Assembly: GCF_041435435.1 (NCBI RefSeq)
Contig: NZ_CP108494.1
Coordinates: 7,164,501-7,228,500, forward strand
Length of the DNA: 64,000 nucleotides
Direction: 5' to 3'
Source of the DNA: Streptomyces sp. NBC_01241
Lineage (GTDB): Bacteria; Actinomycetota; Actinomycetes; Streptomycetales; Streptomycetaceae
In this document: piece after piece, positions 26,270 through 34,396 of the stretch
Position numbering within the stretch: position 1 is the stretch's first letter
How the letters are laid out: each line of letters opens with the position of its first letter
Translations under genes and position numbers: made by a program
The notes under the pieces: generated by a model
Told to the model about the DNA's origin: nothing
Database searches by the model: none
The model's input: the letters and a program-made list of their open reading frames with translations, nothing else

Positions 26270-26665
26270 CTAGCCACGCGGGTCGATCTGGCCTCGGGTG
26301 TAGCGGCGGGTGCGCTCGTACGCCAGCAGTTCGCCTTCCTCGTCCAGCGTCACCCGGTAACTCGCCATCACGCTGGTAGTACCGGGGATACGTTCCAGCT
26401 CCAAAACTTCCACGTCCGCCTGCCAGCCGCCCTCCGTCGGCTTCACCGCCGAGACGGACTCGGGTGCTCGCCCCAAAAGCTCCTGGAGCTGCTCAGCCGC
26501 ATACCGCATGGCCCGCGGGGCCGAAACCCGACGGGCCGCACGCTTCGTTTCGCTCGTGCGGCTGCTGGCCCGTCCGGTGCTGGTATTCCTGGCGGTCTTC
26601 TTGACGGGCTTCTTGCTGGACGGACGCCGGACGCGCCCTGTCTCGTCCTCTTCGCCTACGGCCAT
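26270..26665 (-). CDS. gvpO: Gas vesicle protein GvpO
   Basis: A 131-residue GvpO: a basic N-terminus (SSKKPVKKTARNTS), then AMRYAAEQLQELLGRAPESV, GGWQADVEVLELERIPGTTS and the terminal YRVTLDEEGELLAYERTRRY. I chose the ATG at 26665 (MAVGEEDETGR), with GGAGCGGGA upstream, over a longer start at 26767 that gives non-family residues. GvpO is required for vesicle formation in haloarchaea and usually opens the actinomycete cluster, as here. It precedes gvpA by 87 bases. Confidence 0.9.
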   Translation of the reverse strand: MAVGEEDETGRVRRPSSKKPVKKTARNTSTGRASSRTSETKRAARRVSAPRAMRYAAEQLQELLGRAPESVSAVKPTEGGWQADVEVLELERIPGTTSVMASYRVTLDEEGELLAYERTRRYTRGQIDPRG

Positions 26666-27037
26666 GTTCCCGCTCCGGAATCGGAGACGACATGATGCCC
26701 GCGTCACCTTCACAAGACGCCGTTCCATGATATACGGCCTGGGCTGACCGCATCTCGGAGCTCGCACATTGCTTCAGCGCCGGGCACAGCCTCCTAACCG
26801 CGTGCCGTAGCCCCCCAGTGGCTGCATAGCACCATCACTGCCGCATAAGAAGCGCTGTGAGTGGTGGGGTGGTGGGCACTGTCGGCGTGCTTTGAACCGT
26901 GACCCCCTATCGGTCGATGAAAAGTGACCCCTTCCGTGATCAAGTGGCTGCCCGCGCCGGTGACCTCGCCGTCGAGCTCGAACGCCGCCTCTACCTCGTC
27001 ACGATCGAGGGTGTCCGATGGGTTGCCGTGGGGATCC
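26666..27037. other. Intergenic region with a possible IS end remnant
   Basis: About 370 bases between gvpO and the VOC gene. TGACCCCCTATCGGTCGATGAAAAGTGACCCC near 26900-26930 resembles the repeat motifs at IS21-family ends, and a 40-codon minus-strand frame stops there. The identification is weak. The gvpO promoter should lie in 26666-26800. Confidence 0.3.
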
Positions 27038-27427
27038 TCAGGCGTCCTGCAGGTACCAGCGCAGTTCCACGGTGTTGCCGTCCGGGTCCTGCACATAGAG
27101 GGAGGCCGCGGTGCCCTGGGCGCCGAAGCGCTCGCCAGGACCGTCCAGCACCGTGAAGACGTCGGAATCGATGACCTGCTGCCAGTCGAGCGGCTCGACC
27201 ACCAGGCAGATGTGGTCGACGTTGGAGCCCTCCGGCCGCTCGTCGGGCGCCTCGACGAGGTCGATGATGGTGGTGGGGCTCACCCGCACGGACGGGAAGG
27301 AGACCTTGCCGGCCCGCCACTCCTCCACCCGCACCGGTTGCAGCCCCAGCGGGCCGGTGTAGAAGGCGAGCGAGCGCTCGATGTCGGCGACGTTCAGGAC
27401 GAGGTGGTCGAAGGCAATCACGCGCAT
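27038..27427 (-). CDS. VOC-family (glyoxalase/dioxygenase-like) metalloprotein
   Basis: A 129-residue vicinal-oxygen-chelate protein of the glyoxalase fold: MRVIAFDHLVLNVADIERSL, FYTGPLGLQPVR, VDHICLVVEP and VQDPDGNTVELRWYL. The likely metal ligands are His 8, His in VDHICLVV and Glu in VELRWY. I chose ATG 27427 (GGAG upstream). It may isomerise, cleave or bind a small hydrophobic substrate. It is divergent from a broken LysR gene, probably its former regulator. Confidence 0.85.
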   Translation of the reverse strand: MRVIAFDHLVLNVADIERSLAFYTGPLGLQPVRVEEWRAGKVSFPSVRVSPTTIIDLVEAPDERPEGSNVDHICLVVEPLDWQQVIDSDVFTVLDGPGERFGAQGTAASLYVQDPDGNTVELRWYLQDA

Positions 27428-27624
27428 GGATGTCTCCGCAGGGTCGGGTCGGCCGGGGCACCGGTGGTGGTACGACGGGGCCGGCGGCTCCGGGCCTCGC
27501 CGGTCCGGGGCGGTGGCTGTTCGCTGACTGCCGTGGCCTGCCCTTGACTTCAGCATCGCCGAGCAGGCATCCATTGGTCCAACGCATGTTTGTCATCCGA
27601 TCCATCGTGTTTCACGATGGATCA

Positions 27625-27790
27625 ATGGAGATCTCCAGCAGATGCGCTACGTCCTCGCGGTAGCGGAGACCGCGAGGTTCACCCGCGCCGCCGAGCGGTG
27701 CCACGTCGTCCAGTCCGCGATCAGCCACCAAGTGGCCCGGCTGGAGAAGGAACTGAGTGCCCGGCTGTTCGAAGATACGAGGCAATCTGA
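27625..27790 (+). pseudogene. LysR-family regulator, truncated and frameshifted
   Basis: Begins ATGGAGATCTCCAGC, the usual MEISQ start, but one base is missing before the frame MRYVLAVAETARFTRAAERC continues. The HTH follows (HVVQSAISHQVARLEKELSA, RLFED) and the gene breaks off at about 27775. The ligand-binding domain is gone, and ISL3-type transposase debris follows directly. The position, divergent from the VOC gene, is typical of LysR/target pairs. Confidence 0.75.
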
Positions 27791-27814
27791 CCGTCGGATC
27801 GATTCGCACTGCTG

Positions 27815-28430
27815 CGCGGACATACGTACGTGACGTTGCTTGTGGACCTCGAAGCCCGGCGACCGATCGATGTACTGCCCGGCAGGGAATCCGCGCCAGA
27901 GCCCGCTGGCTCGCCGACCATCCTGAGGTGGAGGTCATCTGCCAGGGCCGTGGTTCCACCTAAGCCGAGGCCGCACGCGCGGCGGCACCGCAGACCGTCC
28001 AAGTCGCGGACGCCTGGCACCTGTGGAACAACCTCGGACAGTAGCTGTGGAGAAGACCGTGCCAGGACACTGCAAATGCGTTCGGTCCGCGTTCGCCGAT
28101 ACGGGCCCGCCTCTTCCGAAGAGGAGCCACCTTTGGCCCCGGACGGAACCAAGGACGTCAACGGCCGTCCGCGCCGCATCGTCGCCGGTATCCGCGAACG
28201 GCACCAGGCCGTGCACGAACTCCTCTCCCATGGATGCCCGTCGCGTGGAATCAGTGTCGACGATCTGCTGGTCAAGGTCACCTCCCGCCGGACGCTGCTG
28301 GACGACTTCAAGCCGTACATCTACAAGCGGTTCGCTGAGGGCTGCCACGACGCCGGCCAGCCAAATCTTCCGTGAAGTCCGCGACGGATTGGTGGTCTGC
28401 GGCCCCGAAACGGAGTAGACCCCCTGCCTG
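27815..28430 (+). pseudogene. ISL3-family transposase remnant
   Basis: Across several frames one can read RARARWLADHPEVEVICQ, AAPQTVQVADAWHLWNNLGQ, a helix-rich spacer, and YIYKRFAEGCHDAGQ. These correspond to the middle of ISL3 transposases (compare the element at 7569). It has multiple frameshifts and stops and lacks the first domain and the C-terminal signature. It marks an insertion that truncated the LysR gene. Confidence 0.7.
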
Positions 28431-28451
28431 AAGTCGACGTCAGTCACGGCG

Positions 28452-29486
28452 TTACCTCTGTTGCCTTTGCTTCCTGGAGGGGGTTACGTCCTCTTCGTCT
28501 CCTTCTTCCCCTTCTTCTTCCTCGTCTTCGTCTTCGTCTTCGTCTTCGTCTTCGTCCTCGTCCTCGTCCTCGTAGTCTTCGTCCTCGTGCTCGTAGTCCT
28601 CGGGCCTCTTCTCGTAGTCCTCGTCCTCGGACTCCTCGCCTTGTGCGTCCTCCTGCTCGGCGGCCTCTTCTTCTTCCATGGCGTCTTCGTGGGACACGAC
28701 GACTTCACCGTCCCGGATTTCACCGCGCCAGCCCTCGGGCTCTTCCTGGGCGAGGGAGACGTATCGCTGAAAGTGCTTGAAGTCGAGTCGCATTCGGCGT
28801 CCTTGGGCGCGCCACAGGTTGCCCGTCTTCTCGAAGAACCCGGACGGGTAGTACTCCACGACCAGGGCGATTCGAGTCAGGCTGGGTGCCAGCTCATGGA
28901 AGCTAACCGCACCACGGGTAGTTCCCTTGGCTCCCTCGGACGTCCAAACGATGCGGTCGTCGGGAATCTGTTCCTGGACAGTCGCTTTGAAGCTGCGCGA
29001 GGAAGGGCCGACTTTGACCTTCCAGTCACTGGACATCTCATCGCTCTTCGAGACGTCGCGAACGCCCTTCGCGAAGCTGCTGAACTGGTCGTACTGCGTC
29101 CAGTGGTCGTACGCGACACGCAGGGGCACTCCCACATCGAGCACCTCGATGATGTTCATGACCTTGCCGCCGCTCGACTTGCGTTTCCCCTTTCCGCCGC
29201 CGAACGCTTCCTTGACCTTCCCCACGACTTTGTCCTTGACGCCCTTGGTTTTCTCCCCGACGAATGCCTTCAGCGGGGAGTCGCCCTGGAGAATACGGGA
29301 GCCGATCGCGGGAAGCGATCCACTCTCGGCCACATCAGTGAGCTGCCCAGTGACATCGGTCAGTTTGTCGCCCGCTTTCTCGGCGAGTCTCTCCACCTGT
29401 GCACTGAGGAAGTTGGACGCCTCTTCGCGAAGCCGGTCCGCACCCGACATTTGTGCCGTGGGCTGGTCTGTTTCCGTCCTGGTCAT
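28452..29486 (-). CDS. GvpZ-like SRPBCC protein with a long acidic tail
   Basis: A 344-residue protein. The N-terminal third has amphipathic helices (NFLSAQVERLAEKAGDKLTD). An SRPBCC/polyketide-cyclase fold occupies about residues 108-255 (NIIEVLDVGVPLRVAYDHWT, FKATVQEQIPDDRIVW, IALVVEYYPSGFFEKTG). The final 75 residues are almost entirely Asp/Glu. The second gas-vesicle accessory gene, gvpZ, in Streptomyces clusters encodes such a protein. It follows gvpY by 6 bases. A hydrophobic ligand or coating role on vesicles is possible but inferred. Confidence 0.75.
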   Translation of the reverse strand: MTRTETDQPTAQMSGADRLREEASNFLSAQVERLAEKAGDKLTDVTGQLTDVAESGSLPAIGSRILQGDSPLKAFVGEKTKGVKDKVVGKVKEAFGGGKGKRKSSGGKVMNIIEVLDVGVPLRVAYDHWTQYDQFSSFAKGVRDVSKSDEMSSDWKVKVGPSSRSFKATVQEQIPDDRIVWTSEGAKGTTRGAVSFHELAPSLTRIALVVEYYPSGFFEKTGNLWRAQGRRMRLDFKHFQRYVSLAQEEPEGWRGEIRDGEVVVSHEDAMEEEEAAEQEDAQGEESEDEDYEKRPEDYEHEDEDYEDEDEDEDEDEDEDEDEEEEGEEGDEEDVTPSRKQRQQR

Positions 29487-29492
29487 GACTGG

Positions 29493-30308
29493 CTACCTCC
29501 GACGATCGGCGCGCTTGGACGCTGCTCGCTTCGACGACGCCGCCTTCCGGGCGGCAGACTTCTTGGCCGGAGCAGTTTTCTTCGCAGCCGTCTTCTTTGG
29601 CGGGGCCGTCTTCCGGGCGGCGGACTTCTTGGCCGGAGCAGTTTTCTTCGCAGCCGTCTTCTTTGGCGGGGCCGTCTTCCGGGCGGCGGACTTCTTGGCC
29701 GTCCGAGGCTTCTCTCCGTGGGCGGGAGCGGCCTTCTTGCGTGCCGCGCCCCCTCTGGGCTGGGCGCGACTGCGGCGCCGCTTCGGCTGCCTCTCTTCCT
29801 CCTCTTCCTCTTCCTCGTATTCCTCTTCCGGCTGTTCCTCCTCTTCCTCAGCCTGGCCCTCTTCGTACTCGGCCTCCGGCTCTTCCTCTTCCTCTTCCTC
29901 TTCCTCTTCCGGTTCCTCCTCTTCCTCGTACTCTGCGCCTCCCTCTTCCGGCTCGTACTCTTCCTTGTCCCCCTCTTCCTCTGCCTCATCCTGCTTCTCA
30001 CCGAGCCGGGCCGTACGGTCGCTGAGGGCATCGGCCAGCGAACTCATGCCCCGGTCGGCGGCGGCAGCCACTGCCTTACGGCCCGCGTCGAAGACTTCCC
30101 CTTTCAGCTGCTCCTGCAGCTCGGCGAACTGGGGAATCTCTCCGAGTCTGCGCATCCCTTCGGCGGCAAGCTGTCGGGGTTCAAGGCCGAATCGTCTCCC
30201 TGCCAGATATGTCGCAATGGTCAGCGCCAGCCGGCCCTTCTTCGTCCGGCCCAGCACATAGCCGCCCACTACTGCGGCCGCGAGGGTCACCTTGGCTGTG
30301 TCATCCAT
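29493..30308 (-). CDS. GvpY-like protein with acidic and Lys/Ala-repeat tails
   Basis: A 271-residue protein. The N-terminal part (VTLAAAVVGGYVLGRTKKGR, LALTIATYLAGRRFGLEPRQ) matches gvpY-type proteins with a glycine-rich hydrophobic helix. A Glu-rich block (about residues 110-180) is followed by a histone-H1-like tail with repeats such as ARKTAPPKKTAAKKTAPAKK. The ATG at 30308 has AAGGTGA upstream. The combination of strongly acidic and basic repeats resembles nucleic-acid or condensate-forming tails. The gene lies between a broken second gvpG and the gvpZ-like gene. Confidence 0.7.
   Translation of the reverse strand: MDDTAKVTLAAAVVGGYVLGRTKKGRLALTIATYLAGRRFGLEPRQLAAEGMRRLGEIPQFAELQEQLKGEVFDAGRKAVAAAADRGMSSLADALSDRTARLGEKQDEAEEEGDKEEYEPEEGGAEYEEEEEPEEEEEEEEEEPEAEYEEGQAEEEEEQPEEEYEEEEEEEERQPKRRRSRAQPRGGAARKKAAPAHGEKPRTAKKSAARKTAPPKKTAAKKTAPAKKSAARKTAPPKKTAAKKTAPAKKSAARKAASSKRAASKRADRRR
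29544..29701 (-). repeat. 66-base tandem repeat in the gvpY-like gene
   Basis: Two nearly identical 66-base units (29544-29609, 29610-29675) and a partial third (to 29701) encode the Lys/Ala/Pro repeat. One base differs early in unit 1 (GGCAGAC versus GGCGGAC). Repeat number could vary between strains. Confidence 0.9.
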
Positions 30309-30315
30309 GAGGGCG

Positions 30316-30571
30316 TCACCTTCGATCGTTCGGTGCGGGGCCGACGTGTGCAGCATGCAGCCGGTCCAGCAGCCTTTCCTCTTCCCGGTTCGAACTCCTC
30401 CGTGCTGCTATTTCTGTCTTCAAGTTCCCGGTTCAGTACAGCCGGCTGGGCACGGTGCACTCCTGGGGCGTGTAACTCGCGCTCGGCAGCATCGTTGAGT
30501 TTCTCCGCCACCCAGATCACACCGCGGACCGGTGCGTTGGGGAGCGTGAGCAGTCCCGTGATCAGTCCCAT
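30316..30571 (-). pseudogene. gvpG: Second gvpG, with a one-base frameshift
   Basis: From ATG 30571 the protein reads MGLITGLLTLPNAPVRGVIW and continues to NRELEDRNSSTEEFE. An extra base at about 30386-30388 (CCGG for CGG) shifts the frame. In the other frame the expected end REEERLLDRLHAAHVGPAPN continues to a TGA at 30316 whose AAGGTGA is the gvpY ribosome-binding site. It is a duplicate of the gvpG at 24740. Confidence 0.8.
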
Positions 30572-30800
30572 GTCAGACTCTGACCAGCCTGAACGTGAGT
30601 GCCTGCAGTGGCGACGAAGTTGCAACAGCGCAGCGGGCCCGCAAGACGCAGCTTGACGTGTGCGGTGCGCGCTTCCGAATCGCTCCGCCGCGCTTCGGGA
30701 GACATCGCTTTCGCCGCGCGGCTGTCGTCGAGGATTTCCCGCTGCGCGGCCGACGTTCTTCTGCCATGCATTCAAGTCTGGTCGGTATCGGGCGCTTCGC
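30572..30800 (-). pseudogene. gvpF: Remnant of a second gvpF-like gene (C-terminus)
   Basis: A minus-strand frame contains SEARTAHVKLRLAGPLRCCN before FVA, which matches the terminal LRLVGPLPAYSF block of GvpF but with the PP/Y residues replaced. It is directly upstream of the second gvpG, the order expected for F-G. Upstream sequence has no GvpF features. Low-scoring but positionally consistent. Confidence 0.5.
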
Positions 30801-31404
30801 ACCTTGAAGAGGTATGGGGCGCGCCTGCCGGGGTGGGCGGCTGCTGTGGTGATCGATGTTTTGGCGGTGTAGCGGACGACGGTGCACGAGCCCATCCTTT
30901 TCATGGCTGCGGGGTCCAGGTGCCGGTCGTACGGTCACGCTGCCGGCCGGGTGCACGAAGGGCTGTTCCACGGCTGTGGTCGCGGCGTGCGCGAGTCCAT
31001 GCCGGGCAATGGCGAGACACTCCGTGTAACTGCGGCGCGGGACATTGCAGCCAGGAGCTCGTCGCCACTCGGCGGTCGAGTGCTCACCCGCTGTCTGATG
31101 CTCGTACATCTGCCGCGCGGCCACAGCGCCCTGGCCACCCGCAACGCCTCGCCGCGACCGTCCAATCCCTTCCGCCGCACCTGTGGCGTTCCCTGACCTG
31201 GGCCCAGGGCGTGGAGGTGGTGGCCGCCGGACTCAACAGCCGACCACGAAAGATGCCCGGCTGGGAAGCCCCAGCCGAGCATCTCGCTAAAGCTACTGGA
31301 CTCAGTCAGCTGACCAGCAGTGTTGCGACGACCCCTCGAATCCGCCGGCCACCGGGCATCGGTGGGAAGACGAACTGTTGGGGCTGGTCCTCTCGTCCTG
31401 TCGC
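30801..31404 (+). mobile_element. IS debris, including an IS30-type transposase tail
   Basis: In 31166-31310 a plus-strand frame reads VEVVAAGLNSRPRKMPGWEA, then PAEHLAKATGL, the C-terminal signature of IS30-family transposases. The preceding 360 bases (30801-31165) have cysteine-rich plus-strand codons but no clear family. No intact gene is present. Confidence 0.6.
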
Positions 31405-31851
31405 TCACCCCGTGTCCTGGGGCATTTCTTCGACGACTTCCGCAAGTCGCCGCAGCATGCTGCGGTGCCGGATCTGCGCAAAGGCGTCGAGAACTGTGTT
31501 GTGGAGACTCCCTCCCAGTCCGCGCAGCGGGTGCTCGTCGAGAATGACCAGGGTCTTGTCGCCCCACGGCCGGATGTCGAAGGCAATCCGTGCCGTACCC
31601 AACGTCCCTCCGTGCGCTTCGAGTTCCAGCGCGCGCGGCGCGTCGAGGCGACGGACCGTCGTGCGTCCGTGGTACTCCTTAGGCCCCACGCGCGCCGTGT
31701 ATTTGATCGACGATCCGACTTCCGGCCAACGCCCTTCGCCCGGGGCGGAGTCGAAGGTCCCTACCACCCAGTCCGCGTAACGGCTCTCGTCCTCCAGAAC
31801 CGCCCAGAGTACGGACGGTTCTCGGGCGATGAGCTGATGACGTACAGCCAT
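31405..31851 (-). CDS. SRPBCC-family protein
   Basis: A 148-residue START/polyketide-cyclase-like protein: MAVRHQLIAREPSVLWAVLE, DESRYADWVVG, STIKYTARVG-like strands, GTARIAFDIRPWGDKTLVIL, then a C-terminal helix (RRLAEVVEEMP). The fold binds hydrophobic ligands. GGGAGC precedes the ATG at 31851. It is unrelated in sequence to the gvpZ-like SRPBCC apart from the fold. Neighbouring IS fragments suggest that it was once part of a longer stress cluster. Confidence 0.75.
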   Translation of the reverse strand: MAVRHQLIAREPSVLWAVLEDESRYADWVVGTFDSAPGEGRWPEVGSSIKYTARVGPKEYHGRTTVRRLDAPRALELEAHGGTLGTARIAFDIRPWGDKTLVILDEHPLRGLGGSLHNTVLDAFAQIRHRSMLRRLAEVVEEMPQDTG

Positions 31852-32008
31852 GTGTGCTCCCATCCGGGACGCTGAATTTCCGACCCTGGTAGCGATCTGC
31901 GGGCCGCGGCATCAATATCTACATCGAGCATGCGGCACCCGAGCACACCGAGATCACGGCCGCCGCTGGACATCACATTGGCCGCACGGGGAGCCGGAAC
32001 AAGCAGCC
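31852..32008. other. Short intergenic stretch, nothing recognised
   Basis: About 160 bases between two minus-strand genes. No gene or clear regulatory element was recognised apart from the expected promoter of the SRPBCC gene. Confidence 0.4.
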
Positions 32009-32164
32009 CTACCAGTAGTGCCGTCGACCGCCCACCGCATGCCCGACGGCACCCAGGATCCAAAGAACGATGCCGATCGCGACGAGCACGATACCGATGG
32101 TCCATAGGATCGATATGCTGGCCACCAGACCGATGACCAGCAGAATGACGCCGAGGACGATCAT
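32009..32164 (-). CDS. DUF6131 small membrane protein (copy 1 of 3)
   Basis: A 51-residue protein with two hydrophobic segments: MIVLGVILLVIGLVASISIL, WTIGIVLVAIGIVLWILGAV, then GHAVGGRRHYW. This is the DUF6131 pattern, including the invariant C-terminal RRHYW. ACGGAGGA lies 5 bases before the ATG. Its function is unknown. Two further copies (39366 and 41847) are much closer to each other than to this one. Confidence 0.85.
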   Translation of the reverse strand: MIVLGVILLVIGLVASISILWTIGIVLVAIGIVLWILGAVGHAVGGRRHYW

Positions 32165-32339
32165 GGCGTCCTCCGTTCTCCCATGTCTTTTCAGTATGCG
32201 CCTCACACATACGCACGGCGATGCAGACCGTGCGAGGCGATCGTCCACCAGACCAGGGAAAAGGCCATGCCGCGAGGGCAAGCACATCCTGCGCTTCCGC
32301 CTGGCCGTCATCATCGCCGGTGCGCTCGGCACCATCGGC

Positions 32340-32740
32340 GCCGTGACGCAACCCATCAGCTTCCAACGGGACCCGCTCCAAGACGGTACTGACCGACGTC
32401 GGCCCAATGGAGATCACCGTGCCCAGGGACCGTGAAGGCGCGTTCGAGCCGAAGATCGTACGCCAGCGGCAGAAGCCTCTGCCGGGTGGTCAAGGCCCGC
32501 GGTCACTTCCTCAACGAAGGCCGCACTGAAGCGCGTCCACATGGAGATCATGTCCCTGGATCCCACCGGCAAGGGTCAAGCCCGCTGGACCATGCGTTGG
32601 AGAACTGCACTGAATGCCTTCGACATCACCTTCGACGGCCGTCTCTCAGTAGCCCGCCAGAAACCTCAACAACGTGAGCTACACCGCTCGTTTGGCTCTG
32701 GCTCACATCCGGTGGTGACGGAAAGTCACGGCGGCGACGA
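32340..32740 (+). pseudogene. IS256-family transposase remnant
   Basis: At 32385-32470 the frame reads VLTDVGPMEITVPRDREGAF then EPKIV, a conserved N-terminal block of mutator/IS256 transposases. After frame changes, 32530-32660 reads DPTGKGQARWTMRWRTALNA, FDITFDGRL, the C-terminal block. The middle of the gene, including most of the DDE core, is deleted. It has several stops. Confidence 0.7.
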
Positions 32741-32968
32741 ATAGGCCATCAATCATGAATCCGCAGGTCCGTGCACCACAGCGGTCGTTCTCCGGGGCCG
32801 ACCGATCGGCCCGGCGTCTGTCCGTGAGAGTCCGGCGCGACAAGCTCAGCGCCCCCGATGCGCTGCCATCCGCTTCAAAGCATCGAGGTCAGAGCACCGG
32901 CCGCACTCTCTGCAAGGTAGAGATACCCAATACTCACGATCTGTCACCACCGGATGTGAGACAGAGCC
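32694..32968. repeat. 26-base imperfect inverted repeat flanking 223 bases
   Basis: GGCTCTGGCTCACATCCGGT... at 32694-32719 is repeated inverted at 32943-32968 with one mismatch. It coincides with the end of the IS256 remnant, so these are probably two IS256-type ends facing each other. The bases between (32720-32942) hold no recognisable gene. Confidence 0.7.
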
Positions 32969-33107
32969 GCTCGTTTGACAGACCCGCATGAGGGCCTTGT
33001 GCTGGTCGGTGGAGATGTCGCAATCCCTACCGAACCCAGAAGGTGCTCACTCGTTCAAGATCACCACGCCGTGCGATAACTGTCACCAACCTCCGTGTAC
33101 AGGACAC
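32969..33107. other. Gap before the envelope-stress operon
   Basis: No gene recognised. A cysteine-containing plus-strand frame (KITTPCDNCHQPPCTGHLG at about 33058) is short and overlaps the end of amaP. Confidence 0.35.
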
Positions 33108-33704
33108 TTAGGTGACGCGGCGGGTGCGGTGGCGGACTTCCCGGAGTTGGACCTCCGACGGGAGGCGGTCCAGGCCTGCCGAGTCCCGTGCGTGTGCGAG
33201 CGTTTCCCGGCTCAGTTGCTCTAGAGCCCGCGCCGGTTCCGCGTGAGGCTTCAGCAACAGCCGTACTCGTGCGGCCGGAGCAGCAGGCCGACCCGTCAGC
33301 CGCACCTGAGCCCGCGAGATCCCGTCCAGGACTTGCGCCTCTTCCTCGATTGCGTCCTCCAGAGCGCGGCCGTTGAGTCGGGCCGCCGTGTCGTCTTCGC
33401 TCTCGATGAGGACCTGGCCCAGCCGGTGTCTGCGCAGTTGCGCCAGAAGCCACCACAGCAGCAGCGCGAGAAGCACGGCGAGCACCGCAATGACGGCCGG
33501 CCACCACCAGTCCTCTTCCCGCCACCGGGTGCGTCCCTCGGTGCCCAGCACCACATCGTCCGGCCCTCGGAAGGGCCACCAGCCCGGCACGTCGAACCCC
33601 CAGTGGCGCTGCAGATCCAGCCCACCCAGCAGCACGCCGCCACCCAGGGCGAACAGTGCAATGCCGAGCAGCGCCAGCAGCACCCGGTTCACTGCCTTGA
33701 GCAT
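33108..33704 (-). CDS. amaP: Alkaline-shock membrane anchor protein AmaP
   Basis: A 198-residue protein. A first membrane helix (RVLLALLGIALFALGGGVLL, residues 8-27) and a second (WWPAVIAVLAVLLALLLWWL, about 73-92) are followed by a cytoplasmic domain with LIESEDDTAARLNGRALEDA and RAQVRLTG. AmaP tethers Asp23/Gls24 proteins to the membrane. GAGGTG lies upstream of the ATG at 33704. It is the last gene of a five-gene minus-strand operon. Confidence 0.85.
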   Translation of the reverse strand: MLKAVNRVLLALLGIALFALGGGVLLGGLDLQRHWGFDVPGWWPFRGPDDVVLGTEGRTRWREEDWWWPAVIAVLAVLLALLLWWLLAQLRRHRLGQVLIESEDDTAARLNGRALEDAIEEEAQVLDGISRAQVRLTGRPAAPAARVRLLLKPHAEPARALEQLSRETLAHARDSAGLDRLPSEVQLREVRHRTRRVT

Positions 33705-33712
33705 GGGACACC

Positions 33713-34396
33713 TCACCCCTTCTTCGGGCGCCGGACGCGCACGTCCAGCGTGGGCTGCTGGGCGAGACCCAAGTTCGTCACGGCTTCGCCCAACGCGGCG
33801 TTCAGGTCCGCGTGAACCTCGTTGAGATCGCGGAAATGTGCCTGTGCCCGGGCTTTGACCTTCCGACGGCCGACGTCGACCCGTGCCGATTGCACACCGG
33901 ACACCCGTACGGCCCGGTCGCGCAGAAGCAGGGCGGCTGCGTGGCGGTCGAGCCCGGCGCGGACTTCCCCTGTTCTGGGGATTCTGGTGGGCTGCCGCAT
34001 GGGTAGCAGTCTGCGCAGTCCCGGCGTCACCGCCAGCAGGAAAAGCCACAGGCCAAGGGCCATCGCTACGGCGGCTCCGACGGTCATCCAGATGTCATGC
34101 AGTGGTCGTGTGGCCAGTTCCTCGGCGAGACGCCGTCGCCAGCTCATCCCGGGCTGGTCTGCCCGCACCGAGACCACGTCGTACAGGAGCAGCCCAATGG
34201 CTGCGACGGACAGCAGCGCCACAATGGCTGCGGGGATCCGCCGTGCGGACCAGAAGCGGCGCGCCGACCGGCCCGATTTATGGACCGCTGCCGTCGCGCC
34301 CGTACCTGGGGGGTTGCCCGCGGACGAAGTTGGCTGTCCCGTACCGGAGGGAATGTCGCCATCGCCGGTCGGCTGCCGCCAGGTGTTCGCGCTCAT
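33713..34396 (-). CDS. DUF6286 membrane protein
   Basis: A 227-residue protein with a Ser/Gly-rich N-terminus, two membrane helices (IPAAIVALLSVAAIGLLLYD and VGAAVAMALGLWLFLLAVTP) and a small C-terminal domain (AALLLRDRAVRVSGVQSARV, KVKARAQAHFRDL). DUF6286 proteins accompany Asp23 and AmaP in actinomycetes. I chose the ATG at 34396, which overlaps the Asp23 stop as ATGA. It ends 8 bases before amaP. It probably belongs to the same membrane-associated envelope-stress complex. Confidence 0.8.
   Translation of the reverse strand: MSANTWRQPTGDGDIPSGTGQPTSSAGNPPGTGATAAVHKSGRSARRFWSARRIPAAIVALLSVAAIGLLLYDVVSVRADQPGMSWRRRLAEELATRPLHDIWMTVGAAVAMALGLWLFLLAVTPGLRRLLPMRQPTRIPRTGEVRAGLDRHAAALLLRDRAVRVSGVQSARVDVGRRKVKARAQAHFRDLNEVHADLNAALGEAVTNLGLAQQPTLDVRVRRPKKG

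Noticed and set aside
29544..29701. CRISPR-like tandem repeat
   Set aside because: Units are 66 bases without spacers and are in frame within a coding region, so this is a protein repeat and not a CRISPR array.
28461..30656. Plus-strand 731-codon open frame with runs of Leu/Phe/Val resembling membrane helices
   Set aside because: It is the reverse complement of the acidic and basic repeats in the gvpZ- and gvpY-like genes. The hydrophobic runs come from the complement of Glu/Asp codons.
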